A DNA stretch of 64,000 nt, from the NCBI GenBank assembly GCA_965249175.1, contig OZ252227.1, positions 5,580,001-5,644,000 of the forward strand, in the 5' to 3' direction. Both the position numbers and the translations under genes were made by a program. Below, piece by piece: positions 52,788-61,153 of this stretch. This DNA is from CAZYFH01 sp965249175. Its GTDB lineage: Bacteria; Acidobacteriota; Vicinamibacteria; Vicinamibacterales; UBA8438. Under the pieces are notes generated by a model, which saw only the letters and a program-made list of their open reading frames with translations, ran no database searches and had not been told where the DNA came from. Within the stretch, counting starts at the first letter, position 1. Every line of letters begins with the position of its first letter.

Positions 52788-55235
52788 ATGATTGCCGATT
52801 CGTTGGTCCGAGACGTTCGCTACGCGCTCCGATCGCTGGCCCAGTCGCCCGGCTACACGCTCATGGTCGTGGCCACCCTCGGTCTGGGCATCGGCGCGAA
52901 CACGGCGATGTTCAGCGTCATCAACGGCGTCCTCCTCCAGCCGCTGCCGTATCGCGACGGGCAGGAGTTGGTGCTGGCGCGTCAGCAGGCCACGCGGGCC
53001 GGTAGCGACAACATCCCCTTCTCCGTCAAGGAGATCTTCGACTATCGCGAGCAGCTCGGTCTGCTCGACGGGTTCGTCGAATACCACGGCATGTCGTTCA
53101 CGCTGCTCAACCGCGGGGAACCCGATCGGGTGCTGACGGGCGTCGTGTCGGCAAACTTCTTCGACGTGCTCGGCGTGCGACCGCTCCTCGGGCGCGCGTT
53201 CGTCGACGCCGACGATGACCTCGGCGCCGACGCGGTGCTCGTCCTGAGCCACCCGTATTGGCAGCAGCGCTTCGGTGGCGACGTGGACATCGTCGGCCAG
53301 GTCTTCGAGATGAACGACCGGCCGCACACCGTCGTCGGCGTGCTGCCGCCGATTCCACAGTATCCGCGCGAGAACGACGTCTACATGCCGACGACGGCCT
53401 GCCCGTTCCGTGCAGCGGGCGAGGCGCGCATGGAGCAGGATCGCACCGCGTTTCGCGGCATGACGGCGTTCGGCCGACTCCGGCCAGACGCATCTCTCAC
53501 CCAGTTCGAGACCGAGCTCGCAGCGGTGGCGGGCCGATTGCGGCGAGACTTCCCGGAGTCCTATCCGGCGGCCTCGGGCTACGACGCCGTGGCGAGACCG
53601 CTATTCGGTGAGCTCGTACAAGAGGCGCGTCCGATGCTGCTCGTCCTCCTGGCCACGACAGGACTTGTCCTGGTCATCGCCTGCGCCAACGTCGCCAGCC
53701 TCACCCTCGCACGCACCGCGCGCCGCCGTCGCGAGCTCGCGGTCCGGGCCGCGCTGGGCGCCGGGCGCGGACGGCTACTGCGCCAGCTCCTCACCGAAGC
53801 GATGCTGCTGGCAGTGGCCGCCGGCGCGGTTGGTCTGCTGATGGCCCCGCGCGGCATCGACCTGCTGGTCTCCTTCGCCGCGCTTTTCACGACCCGGACG
53901 GGCCTCATCGCGGTCGACGGGTGGGTGCTGACCTTCACGTTGGCAACCGCGCTGGTCAGCGGGCTGGCGTTCGGCGTGGTGCCGGCCATCGCGACCCGCA
54001 CCGAGCTGTCGCTGGCGCTCAAGGACAGCGGCACGCAGGCGACGGACACGGGCGCGCGTCATCGGTTCAGGAACGCCTTGACCGTCGCGCAGGTCGCGGT
54101 GTCGTTCATGCTGCTCATCGGTGCCGGCCTGCTCCTCAACAGCTTCTACAAGCTCCAGCAGATCGACCCCGGGTTGCGTCTCGAGAACGTGTTGTCCGCC
54201 GAGGTCTTCCCGAATTGGTCGAAGTACACCACGGAGGCTTCTCGACGACAGCTCTTCACCGGCGTGATCGACCGTCTCCGCGCGCGTCCGGGCATCGAGT
54301 CGGTCGCGGTGGCGAACGCCGTACCGATGGCCAGTGAGACCGCCGCGCAGCAGCGCTTCGCGATCGAAGGCCGCACCTACGACGAGCCAGACCTCCGGCC
54401 GGAGCTCGAGACCCGCGTCGTCAGCGCCGCGTACTTCACCACCGTCGGCGTGCCAGTGCTCGCCGGTCGTTCCTTCACGACGTCCGACGATGCCGAGGCG
54501 CTCCCGGTCGCCGTCATCAGTCGCGCGCTTGCCGCGCGCCACTGGCAGGCCGGCGACGATGCCATCGGGCAGCGCGTGACCATGGACGGTGGCACGACCT
54601 GGTTGACGATCGTCGGAATCGTCGGCGACACGCGCGACCATGGGCTCGAGAGCGAACCGCCGGATCAGCTCTACCGGCCGTATATGCAGGGCGGAACGCC
54701 CACGCGGGTGCTCGTGCGCGCGCGCGCGGATGCGATGGCGCTGAGCGCTCAGGTGCGCGAGGCCGTCCACGACGTCGACGCCGAGCAGCCGGTCGAGAAC
54801 TTCCGCACGCTCGAACAAACCCGCAGCGACACGCTGGCGACGCGGCGTTTGTCGATGGTCCTGCTCGGGCTCTTCGCGGGTCTCGCGCTCGTGATCACCG
54901 TGACCGGCATCGCGGCGGTGATTGCGACTTCCGTGAGCCAGCGCACGCGCGAGTTCGGCCTCCGCCTCGCGCTGGGCGCCCAACCGCGGACCGTCGTGGC
55001 CGCGGTCATGCGGCAAGGCCTCATGCTCGTCATCATCGGGCTCGTATTGGGGGTGGGCGGCGCGCTGGCCTTCGGCCGCATCCTCGCGAGCTGGCTGTTC
55101 GAAACGGGGCCGACCGATCCGCTCACTTTCGCCGCCGTGTCGTCGCTCTTCGTGCTGGCCGGGCTCGTGGCCTGTTTCCTGCCCGCACGCCGCGCGATGA
55201 CGGTGGATCCGGTCGTGGCGCTGCGCAGCGAGTAG
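52788..55235 (+). CDS. ADOP-type MacB/FtsX permease (acidobacterial duplicated orphan permease)
   Basis: 815 residues from the ATG at 52788 (DVRYALRSLAQSPGYTLMVVATLGLGIGANTAMFSVINGVLLQPLPY, the ADOP N-terminus). Two MacB periplasmic core domains alternate with FtsX domains: LLVLLATTGLVLVIACANVASLTLARTARRRRELAVRAALGAGRGRLLRQLLTEA and, at the end, AVIATSVSQRTREFGLRLALGAQPRTVVAAVMRQGLML … ACFLPARRAMTVDPVVALRSE. Such permeases are abundant in Acidobacteria without adjacent ATPases. The MacB-type ATPase near 13 kb is a conceivable partner, but no link is shown. Probable role: export or sensing across the envelope. Confidence 0.93.
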   Translation: MIADSLVRDVRYALRSLAQSPGYTLMVVATLGLGIGANTAMFSVINGVLLQPLPYRDGQELVLARQQATRAGSDNIPFSVKEIFDYREQLGLLDGFVEYHGMSFTLLNRGEPDRVLTGVVSANFFDVLGVRPLLGRAFVDADDDLGADAVLVLSHPYWQQRFGGDVDIVGQVFEMNDRPHTVVGVLPPIPQYPRENDVYMPTTACPFRAAGEARMEQDRTAFRGMTAFGRLRPDASLTQFETELAAVAGRLRRDFPESYPAASGYDAVARPLFGELVQEARPMLLVLLATTGLVLVIACANVASLTLARTARRRRELAVRAALGAGRGRLLRQLLTEAMLLAVAAGAVGLLMAPRGIDLLVSFAALFTTRTGLIAVDGWVLTFTLATALVSGLAFGVVPAIATRTELSLALKDSGTQATDTGARHRFRNALTVAQVAVSFMLLIGAGLLLNSFYKLQQIDPGLRLENVLSAEVFPNWSKYTTEASRRQLFTGVIDRLRARPGIESVAVANAVPMASETAAQQRFAIEGRTYDEPDLRPELETRVVSAAYFTTVGVPVLAGRSFTTSDDAEALPVAVISRALAARHWQAGDDAIGQRVTMDGGTTWLTIVGIVGDTRDHGLESEPPDQLYRPYMQGGTPTRVLVRARADAMALSAQVREAVHDVDAEQPVENFRTLEQTRSDTLATRRLSMVLLGLFAGLALVITVTGIAAVIATSVSQRTREFGLRLALGAQPRTVVAAVMRQGLMLVIIGLVLGVGGALAFGRILASWLFETGPTDPLTFAAVSSLFVLAGLVACFLPARRAMTVDPVVALRSE

Positions 55236-55279
55236 TCAGGGAACGCTCGGCGCACCAGACACCACGCGGGAGCAATCCA

Positions 55280-56394
55280 TCAATCCGCGCGCTGCAGATC
55301 CTCGACGACCGCGCGCAAGAACCGCGCGGCCTCGGCGCCGGTCACGGCCCTGTGATCGAACGTCAACGAGAGCGGCACCACCCGGTGGACGGCCGGGCCG
55401 TCGGCGCCGGCAACGACGCGCTGTGCCAACCGTCCTGCCCCTACAATCGCAACCTGTGGCGGCACGACGACCAGCGCGGCGTGCCGGCCGCCGACGGTGC
55501 CGAAATTCGACAGCGTGATCGTCTGTCCCCGCAGCTCGGCGGGGGGGATCCTGCGCGCGCGGACATCGGCTTTCAGCCGAACGAGGCCCTGTTCGAGGTC
55601 GGTCGCATCGCGACCACCGGCGTTGCGCATCACCGGGACGAACAGCCCTTCATCCTCGACGTCGACCGCGACACCGAGGTCGATCCGCTCGTGCACGCGA
55701 CGTGCCATCTGCCCACTATCGAACCAGGCGTTGAGGGCTGGCGCGGCCCGGCATCCTGCCACGACAGCGCGGATCAGCCGCAGCATGACCGGTGTGCCGT
55801 CCGGCCACGCCTCCACATCGGCATCGTCGGTCACCGTCGCCGGACGACCTCGGCATGCGCCTTCGTCATCCGCTCGGCCATCGAACGCCGGACGCCCCGG
55901 AGCGGTTCAGCCGGACCGGCCGCGGCCAGCGTCTTCGCCGCGCGCTCGACGTCGGCCCGCGTGACCGCGCCCGCCGGCCCCATGCCTTGCACGACGGTGA
56001 TATCGACACCGAGCCGGCGTGCCAGCGCCCGCACCGCCGGCGTCGCTTTGCCCGTTGTCCTCGGCGCCGAGGTGGCGGGGGGCGGCGCAGCGGCCGCGTC
56101 GGCCTCGTCGGCCTCGTCGTCGATGTCGCCGACGACCGTGCCGCGATCGGGCCGAGCCTCGATCGCCTCGAACTCGACGAGCACGTCCCCGACCGCAATC
56201 CGGTCGCCCGGCACCCCTCGCAGCTTCGAGATGCGCGCCGAGTGTGGTGACGGAATCTCGACAACCGCCTTGTCGGTCTCGACCGACACGAGCGGCTGGT
56301 CCGTCACGACGTGGTCGCCTTCCGCGACGTGCCAGGTCACGATCTCGGCTTCGCGGAGCCCTTCACCGAGATCCGGAAGCGCGAACGTGCTCAT
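55280..56394 (-). pseudogene. Dihydrolipoamide acyltransferase (E2), split by a single-base frameshift
   Basis: The upstream part (ATG at 56394) has the lipoyl domain (LPDLGEGLREAEIVTWHVAEGD; lipoyl Lys in VSVETDKAVVEIPSPH), a linker and the peripheral-subunit-binding domain (TPAVRALARRLGVDI), then RSMAERMTKAHAEVV followed by RRR and a stop at 55831. The other frame continues as VTDDADVEAWPDGTPVMLRLIRAV, VDVEDEGLFVPVMRNA, ITLSNFGTVGGRHA and the catalytic LTFDHRAVTGAEAARF. Adding one G at 55842-55843 rejoins them as AEVVPATVTDD. Note that the catalytic motif is D-H-R-A-V-T-G, where most E2s have D-G. E2 transfers the acyl group to CoA. Operon E1alpha, E1beta, E2. Either a true break or an assembly error. 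Confidence 0.88.
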
Positions 56395-56398
56395 CACC

Positions 56399-57373
56399 TC
56401 ACGCAAACGCCATCACCTCGCGCGCGGCAGTGAGAATGCGATCGGTCGTTGGCATGTAGTGGTGCTCGAGCTTCGGCAGTGGCATGACGGTGTCATAGCC
56501 GGTGACGCGCTTGACGGGCGCTTGAAGCGAGAGCAGTCCATGCTCGGCCAGCCGGGCCGCGATCTCCGCGCCGAACCCGGCCGTCAGCGCCGCCTCGTGG
56601 ACGATGACGCAGCGACCCGTCTTCTCGACCGACGTCAGGATCGTTGGCATGTCGAGCGGCGTGAGGGTCGCGACATCGAGCACGTCGCAGGTGACGCCGT
56701 CCGCCGCGAGACGCTCCGCGGCGTCCATGGTCTCGACGACCATCGCGCCCCAGGTGACGAGCGTGAGATCGGCGCCCTCCCGCAGCGGAAAGCAGGTATC
56801 CAGCGGCGCAGGGCCCGTCTCGTCGATGTCCTCCTTCGGCGCACGATAGATGCGCTTCGGCTCGAGGAACACGACGGGGTCGGGATCGCGAATCGCGGCA
56901 AGCAACAGCCCGTAGGCGCGCGACGGCGAAGATGGGACGACCACGCGCAACCCCGGCACGTGGGCGAACAGCGCTTCGGTGCTCTCCGAGTGGTGCTCGA
57001 TGGCGTGAATGCCGCCGCCGAACGGCGCCCGGAGCACCATCGGGCACGTGAGGCGACCGCGTGTGCGCCAGCGAAGCCGAGCGGCGTGACTCACCATCTG
57101 GTCGACCGCCGAATAGATGAAGCCCATGAACTGGATCTCGGCCACCGGCCTGAGCCCTTGGGCAGCCGCGCCGATCGACACGCCGGCAATTGCGGTCTCG
57201 GCGAGCGGTGTATCCAGCACCCGGGTGGCACCGAAGCGGTCCAGCAGCCCGTCGGTGACGCGGAACACACCGCCATCGACCCCGACGTCCTCGCCAAGCA
57301 CGATCACCCGCTCGTCGTCCGCCATCGCACGGGCGAGCGCGGCGTTCAGCGCCTGCACCATCGTGCCCGTCAT
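56399..57373 (-). CDS. 2-Oxoacid dehydrogenase E1 component, beta subunit
   Basis: 324 residues, the transketolase-pyrimidine half of the E1 heterotetramer: IVLGEDVGVDGGVFRVTDGLLDRFG, DTPLAETAIAGVSIGAAAQGLRPVAEIQFMGFIYSAVDQMVSHAARLRWRTRG and the C-terminal TVWGAMV-like LVTWGAMVVETMDAAERL. With the alpha subunit it binds thiamine diphosphate and decarboxylates pyruvate or a branched-chain 2-oxoacid; E1beta sequences of the branched-chain type usually carry GGIHAIEHHSESTEALFAHVPGL, as seen here. Overlaps the alpha gene by 4 bp and precedes the split E2. Confidence 0.93.
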   Translation of the reverse strand: MTGTMVQALNAALARAMADDERVIVLGEDVGVDGGVFRVTDGLLDRFGATRVLDTPLAETAIAGVSIGAAAQGLRPVAEIQFMGFIYSAVDQMVSHAARLRWRTRGRLTCPMVLRAPFGGGIHAIEHHSESTEALFAHVPGLRVVVPSSPSRAYGLLLAAIRDPDPVVFLEPKRIYRAPKEDIDETGPAPLDTCFPLREGADLTLVTWGAMVVETMDAAERLAADGVTCDVLDVATLTPLDMPTILTSVEKTGRCVIVHEAALTAGFGAEIAARLAEHGLLSLQAPVKRVTGYDTVMPLPKLEHHYMPTTDRILTAAREVMAFA

Positions 57374-58458
57374 CGTTCCGTGCGACCGGCGCGCTTCGCG
57401 AGCCCGGCCACGGCGTCGCGCTGCGACGACAGGTCGGCTGGGAGCCGTTCGTATAGAAAGTCGAAGATCGCCTCCACCGGCTGCGGCGCCCGCGCAAGGT
57501 AATCGGCCGCCGCACGCTCGACGGCATCACCGCAGGATGCAAGCAGTCCTTCCTCGTCGCGTTTGGTCCAGTCGGCGGTGTCGGTCACATACGTCCGGAG
57601 GCGCGTGAGCGGGTCGCGCTGCCACTGCTTGCCGACCGACTCGTCGTCACGATACCGGCTCGCGTTGTCGGCGGTCGTGTGGTCCCCCAAGCGGTAGGTC
57701 AGCGCCTCGATCAGGTGGGGGCCGCCACCCTCCCGTGCCCGTGCGAGCGCGACGTCCACCCGATCGCGCACGGCGATGACGTCGTTCCCGTCGACCTGCT
57801 CCCCCTCGAACCCGGCGCCGATCGCCTTCTGTGCCAGCGTCGCGGCCGCGGTCTGCGCCGTGCGCGGAAGCGAGATGGCCCACTGATTGTTGGTGACGAC
57901 GAACACGACCGGGAGGCGCCAGACGCCGGCGATGTTCATCGCTTCGTAGGTGTCGCCTTTGGACGTGGCGCCATCGCCGGACACGCAGACGGCAACGCGA
58001 GGCTCGCCCCTTAGCTTGAACGCGAGCGCCACGCCGGCCGCATGCGGTGCGTGTGTGCTGACCGGCACGGCAACCGGAAAGTCTTCGCGCGGCCCGGCGA
58101 AATCGCTCCCCCGTTCGTCACCGCCCCAATACAGGAAGAGCTCCTCGAGGGTGACGCCCCGCAGCAGTTGCGTCCCCTGCTCCCGAGCGTACGGCAGCAG
58201 GACGTCGTCCTGCGCCATCGCCGCGCCGATCCCCACGGCCACCGCCTCCTGACCCAGACACGACGGATAGGTCCCCAGACGCCCGGTGCGCTGCAACGCC
58301 ACCGCCTTGGCGTCGAACGTGCGCGTCAGCACCATCGCCCGATACAGCTCGATGAGCGTGTCACGGTCGCGAGCGAACGCCGGCAGTGGTTGCGTAGGTC
58401 GGCCCGACGCATCGAGATACTGCGTATAGTCGACGTCGAACGATGCGACCTTGGTCAA
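57370..58458 (-). CDS. 2-Oxoacid dehydrogenase E1 component, alpha subunit
   Basis: 362 residues from a TTG at 58458; no ATG occurs before residue 42, where conserved sequence has already begun. The thiamine-diphosphate motif is SGDGATSKGDTYEAMNIAGVWRLPVVFVVTNNQWAIS. Other landmarks: RTGRLGTYPSCLGQEAVAVGIGAAM, PHAAGVALAFKLRGE, and EALTYRLGDHTTADNASRYRDDE with phosphorylation-site-like residues. Together with the beta subunit it makes the E1 of a pyruvate or, more likely by sequence, branched-chain 2-oxoacid dehydrogenase. Its beta gene starts within its stop (ATGA). No E3 is in this operon. Confidence 0.93.
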   Translation of the reverse strand: MTKVASFDVDYTQYLDASGRPTQPLPAFARDRDTLIELYRAMVLTRTFDAKAVALQRTGRLGTYPSCLGQEAVAVGIGAAMAQDDVLLPYAREQGTQLLRGVTLEELFLYWGGDERGSDFAGPREDFPVAVPVSTHAPHAAGVALAFKLRGEPRVAVCVSGDGATSKGDTYEAMNIAGVWRLPVVFVVTNNQWAISLPRTAQTAAATLAQKAIGAGFEGEQVDGNDVIAVRDRVDVALARAREGGGPHLIEALTYRLGDHTTADNASRYRDDESVGKQWQRDPLTRLRTYVTDTADWTKRDEEGLLASCGDAVERAAADYLARAPQPVEAIFDFLYERLPADLSSQRDAVAGLAKRAGRTER

Positions 58459-58472
58459 AAGGGGGGCAGTGA

Positions 58473-58994
58473 CTAGTCGAGGACGGGCGACGTGACGACG
58501 CCGTCGGTGGCCACGACGAACGCCAGGACATTGTTCCCTGCATCGACCGTCGCCAGGGGATTGTCGTTCCCCTCAAGGACCGTCGTCAGCCGCTCACCGT
58601 TGGCGAAGACACCCATGCGGACGTGTCCAAGTTGGGTAGGGTTCCGCCGGCACTCGTTCCGGTCGTGTACCGTGATCGTGACCAGGAATTCCGTGGGGAC
58701 GTCGTTGAAGCTCGCGGTGAACACGTTGGGCGCGATCTCGGTGAGGAGGGTGACCGCTTCGTTCTGCCAGCTTGCCGCGACATGATTCCCGCCTCCCATG
58801 CGCTCGAGGCAGGCGGCGAGCTCCTGCTGGTCGTCGGGCAGCGGCGCGGGAACACTGTCGAGCCGTACGGTCACGGAGACGATCGTCGTCGGGAGAGCTC
58901 CGCGGGGCGACTGTCCGCATTGCGCGGCAAGCGACGCGAGGATCGGCGCGATGACCCAGTACGGTCCGAGCGAACGCAGCATGTTTTCAAGCAT
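58473..58994 (-). CDS. Exported protein of unknown function
   Basis: About 173 residues from the ATG at 58994 (an ATG at 58982 is equally possible; neither has a strong Shine-Dalgarno). The N-terminus is a signal (SLGPYWVIAPILASLAAQCG) with a Cys that could be lipidated although the lipobox (L-A-A-Q-C) is not canonical. The mature part is a single beta-rich domain (TTIVSVTVRLDSVPAP; FTASFNDVPTEFLVTITVHDRNEC; MGVFANGERLTTVLEGNDNPLATVDAGNNVLAFVVA). I do not recognise it. It lies 14 bp before the E1 alpha gene on the same strand and may lead that operon. Confidence 0.6.
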   Translation of the reverse strand: MLENMLRSLGPYWVIAPILASLAAQCGQSPRGALPTTIVSVTVRLDSVPAPLPDDQQELAACLERMGGGNHVAASWQNEAVTLLTEIAPNVFTASFNDVPTEFLVTITVHDRNECRRNPTQLGHVRMGVFANGERLTTVLEGNDNPLATVDAGNNVLAFVVATDGVVTSPVLD

Positions 58995-59125
58995 ATAAGA
59001 AAAGCGGCGGCATCCCTCGCGGCGGCGGAACCCACCAGAGGGCCGGTTCACGTCGCGCGGACATCACGCCGTGGCGCTGTCGACGGCGCCCTGAGTGGCC
59101 GATACACCGGCGGGGAGGCTCGCCA

Positions 59126-59368
59126 ATGTCGATCTTGAGACGACTCATCACGCTCGCCGGCGTGTCGCTACTGGCCGGCGGGGCCGGCATCGTCATCGGC
59201 GTGCTGCTGGCGCCCGCGGCAGGGCAGGAAACACGGGCCTGGGTCGCGGGCCTCATCGATACGCACGGCCCGACCGTCATGAATCACGTCCGGCGAGGCC
59301 AGGACACGGTGGCCACTGCGATGGACTATGTGGCCACGCAGGTGGGCTCCCAGTCCGCCGACGACTAA
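59126..59368 (+). CDS. YtxH-like small membrane protein
   Basis: 80 residues; GGGAGG lies 8 nt before the ATG. One membrane helix (LITLAGVSLLAGGAGIVIGVLLAPAAG) is followed by an amphipathic segment (ETRAWVAGLIDTHGPTVMNHVRRGQDTVATAMDYVATQVG). The gas-vesicle/YtxH type of motif (G-x-x-x-G-x-L-x-A-P-x-x-G-x-x-x-R) is present. Members are general-stress proteins of unknown action. The patatin gene begins 24 bp downstream. Confidence 0.7.
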   Translation: MSILRRLITLAGVSLLAGGAGIVIGVLLAPAAGQETRAWVAGLIDTHGPTVMNHVRRGQDTVATAMDYVATQVGSQSADD

Positions 59369-59392
59369 TCGCCCGATCCGGCTGCCAACCCC

Positions 59393-60172
59393 GTGACCTC
59401 ACCGGCGGTGCGCATTGGTTTGGTGCTCTCGGCCGGCGGCCTGCGCGGCGCGGCCCATCTCGGCGTGCTCGGCAAGTTGACCGCCAGCGGCGTACCGCTC
59501 GACGCGATCGTCGGCGTGAGCGCCGGCGCGGTGGTTGCCGCCTACTACGCCGCGGTGGGGCTGACCGTCGAGCAGATGGTGGCGGACGCTCGGGTGCTGC
59601 GCGGACGGCACCTCGTCGCGCACAGCCTCAACCTGCGCTCCCGCCGTTGGCTGGCCGCGCTGCTCGAGCCGTTCGCGGGAATTATCCCGTCACGGCTGCG
59701 GCAACTCGAATCGGGTCGGTTCGACCGCCTGCACCACGGCATCCGCGCGATCGGCGTCGTCTGCCACGACCTGACGCACGAGTGCCCTCGCTATCTGTCA
59801 ACCGCGGAGCACGGCGCCGTGCCGCTCTACGACGCGGTCGCCACCAGCGCGTCGATCCCGAGCATGTTTCCCTCACGGCCGATCGAGTACGCGGGCCGGA
59901 TATGCCAGTTCACCGATGGGGGCGTCAGCGACTCGCTCCCCGCCGGCTTCGCGCGAACCCCAGGGCTCGATGCCACCCATGTCGTCGTGTCCGACTGTCG
60001 CAGTCGCGGGGCGCCGCCGGCCGACCGGCCGGACGAAGTCTACGTCCGGCCGTCACTCGGGACCACACGCATCCTTCGTGCGCCGCGCGCGTCGCTGCTC
60101 GCGGCGGTGGCCGCCGGAGAACGCGCCGTCACCGACGCAATGCTCACGAAGATTCGGAGCTGGCTGGATTAA
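59393..60172 (+). CDS. Patatin-like phospholipase
   Basis: 259 residues, bacterial patatin: the oxyanion loop VLSAGGLRGAAHLG, nucleophile Ser43 in GVSAG, and the catalytic Asp175 in FTDGGVSDSLP make the Ser-Asp dyad. No signal peptide is seen, so it is cytosolic or membrane-associated, and probably hydrolyses phospholipids or acylglycerols (RssA/YlbK-type). The stop overlaps the small convergent peptide gene. The start is a GTG at 59393. Confidence 0.93.
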   Translation: MTSPAVRIGLVLSAGGLRGAAHLGVLGKLTASGVPLDAIVGVSAGAVVAAYYAAVGLTVEQMVADARVLRGRHLVAHSLNLRSRRWLAALLEPFAGIIPSRLRQLESGRFDRLHHGIRAIGVVCHDLTHECPRYLSTAEHGAVPLYDAVATSASIPSMFPSRPIEYAGRICQFTDGGVSDSLPAGFARTPGLDATHVVVSDCRSRGAPPADRPDEVYVRPSLGTTRILRAPRASLLAAVAAGERAVTDAMLTKIRSWLD

Positions 60173-60255
60173 AAGATGAGCGTGAGGCAGTAGACGCCTA
60201 CGCCGACCGCGCATGCACCCGCGCAGGCACCGCAACAGATGAGCATTTTGATCAT
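60169..60255 (-). CDS. 28-residue Cys-rich hydrophobic peptide
   Basis: M-I-K-M-L-I-C-C-G-A-C-A-G-A-C-A-V-G-V then G-V-Y-C-L-T-L-I-F. The ATG at 60255 is preceded by GAGGA with a 5-nt spacer, a strong ribosome-binding site, and the next upstream gene on this strand (60339-60992) ends 83 bp away. The peptide is one membrane helix with five Cys. Its stop overlaps that of the convergent patatin gene by two bases. It could be a membrane regulator, a small metal- or lipid-binding peptide or chance; I do not know the family. Confidence 0.55.
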   Translation of the reverse strand: MIKMLICCGACAGACAVGVGVYCLTLIF

Positions 60256-60338
60256 GTCGTTCCTCGGCCTATTGAGCTTCTATGAGGATCCTACGGCCAC
60301 CAGGGCTCCGAGGTTCCTCGCTCCGATGCCGACGGGGT

Positions 60339-60992
60339 TCACTCACGACGATAGACGCGCCGGAGCTCGAGACCATCGTAGTCGTCGCGTGGGTCGACCG
60401 TCGTGGTCACCACGAGCTCCGCGCCTCGGAGCCTCGTCTGAAGCAGATGGGTCAACCGTGGTCCGGACGGCATTCGGAGCTCCGCACGCAGGGCACCGTC
60501 GTCCCAACGGGTCTTCCGGGTGATCGCGACGCCAGGGCCCGCGATGCCGGCATGCTCGCGACCGTCGGGGACGAGCCGCACCGCGCGACCGTCGTCGTAA
60601 GTCAAGAGGACCTCGCGTTCACGTTGCACGATCGTCATCTGACGCGGCGCCGTCAGCAGGTCGGCGAAGGCCGCGCGCATGTCCGACCTCAGGGTCCGGT
60701 TGTCCCCGCGTTCCGGTGCGGCCTCAGGGCGCCCGGACGGGCCGCGCCCCCCCCTGTACCCGCCGCGGCCGTAGGTGCCCGGCGCGCCGAAGCCACCAAA
60801 GCCACCGACTCGGCGGCGACGGTCGCCGTCCCCTGACGCGGTCGGCGGGTCGCCTTGCAGGGTGTCGCTGAGCTCGTAATCGACCCGCCACCGGCCGGAG
60901 AGGTCCGTTGTCTGGGCGATCGCCTCGGTCAGCGGCGGCTGGGCGAGCGCAAGCAGCGCCGCCGCGGTCAGCACTGTCAGCAAGGCGCGCAC
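60339..60992 (-). CDS. Secreted protein of unknown function
   Basis: About 217 residues from a GTG at 60992, supported by GGAGG about 5 nt upstream and by a signal peptide right after it (RALLTVLTAAALLALAQPPLTEAIAQ). The longer frame to 61142 adds an unlikely leader. A Gly-rich stretch (RRVGGFGGFGAPGTYGRGGYRGGRGPSGRP) and a C-terminal beta domain (ITRKTRWDDGALRAELRMPSGPRLTHLL; GAELVVTTTVDPRDDYDGLELRRVYRRE) follow. Unnamed acidobacterial-type secreted protein; likely envelope role. It leads a unit with the 28-residue peptide. Confidence 0.65.
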   Translation of the reverse strand: MRALLTVLTAAALLALAQPPLTEAIAQTTDLSGRWRVDYELSDTLQGDPPTASGDGDRRRRVGGFGGFGAPGTYGRGGYRGGRGPSGRPEAAPERGDNRTLRSDMRAAFADLLTAPRQMTIVQREREVLLTYDDGRAVRLVPDGREHAGIAGPGVAITRKTRWDDGALRAELRMPSGPRLTHLLQTRLRGAELVVTTTVDPRDDYDGLELRRVYRRE

Positions 60993-61050
60993 ACAACCTC
61001 CGACGGGCGGGCAGGCATGGACCATCAGTGTAGACGACGGCACAGCCCGA

Positions 61051-61093
61051 TTGTCGGGGAACGTGGGGCGCGGTATAAAAGGCGGTATAAAAG
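61051..61093 (+). promoter_or_regulatory. Promoter with duplicated -10 box
   Basis: TTGTCG (61051-61056), 17 bp, TATAAA (61074-61079). The 12-bp unit GCGGTATAAAAG is directly repeated (61070-61081 and 61082-61093), giving two -10 boxes 12 bp apart before the 61154 gene. Confidence 0.5.
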
Positions 61094-61153
61094 TGTGGTT
61101 GGTTCGCACCGTGCGTCCCACTCGATTGACACCCTGTTCCAAGGAGGATTGTC

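Noticed and set aside
51105..53327. 740-codon minus-strand ORF overlapping the M28 peptidase and the ADOP gene
   Set aside because: Its sequence is Arg-rich with no domains; the overlapping genes on known frames have complete family motifs.
55352..57502. 716-codon plus-strand ORF over the E2 and E1 beta genes
   Set aside because: Antisense shadow of genes with complete motifs; low-complexity Arg/Ser composition.
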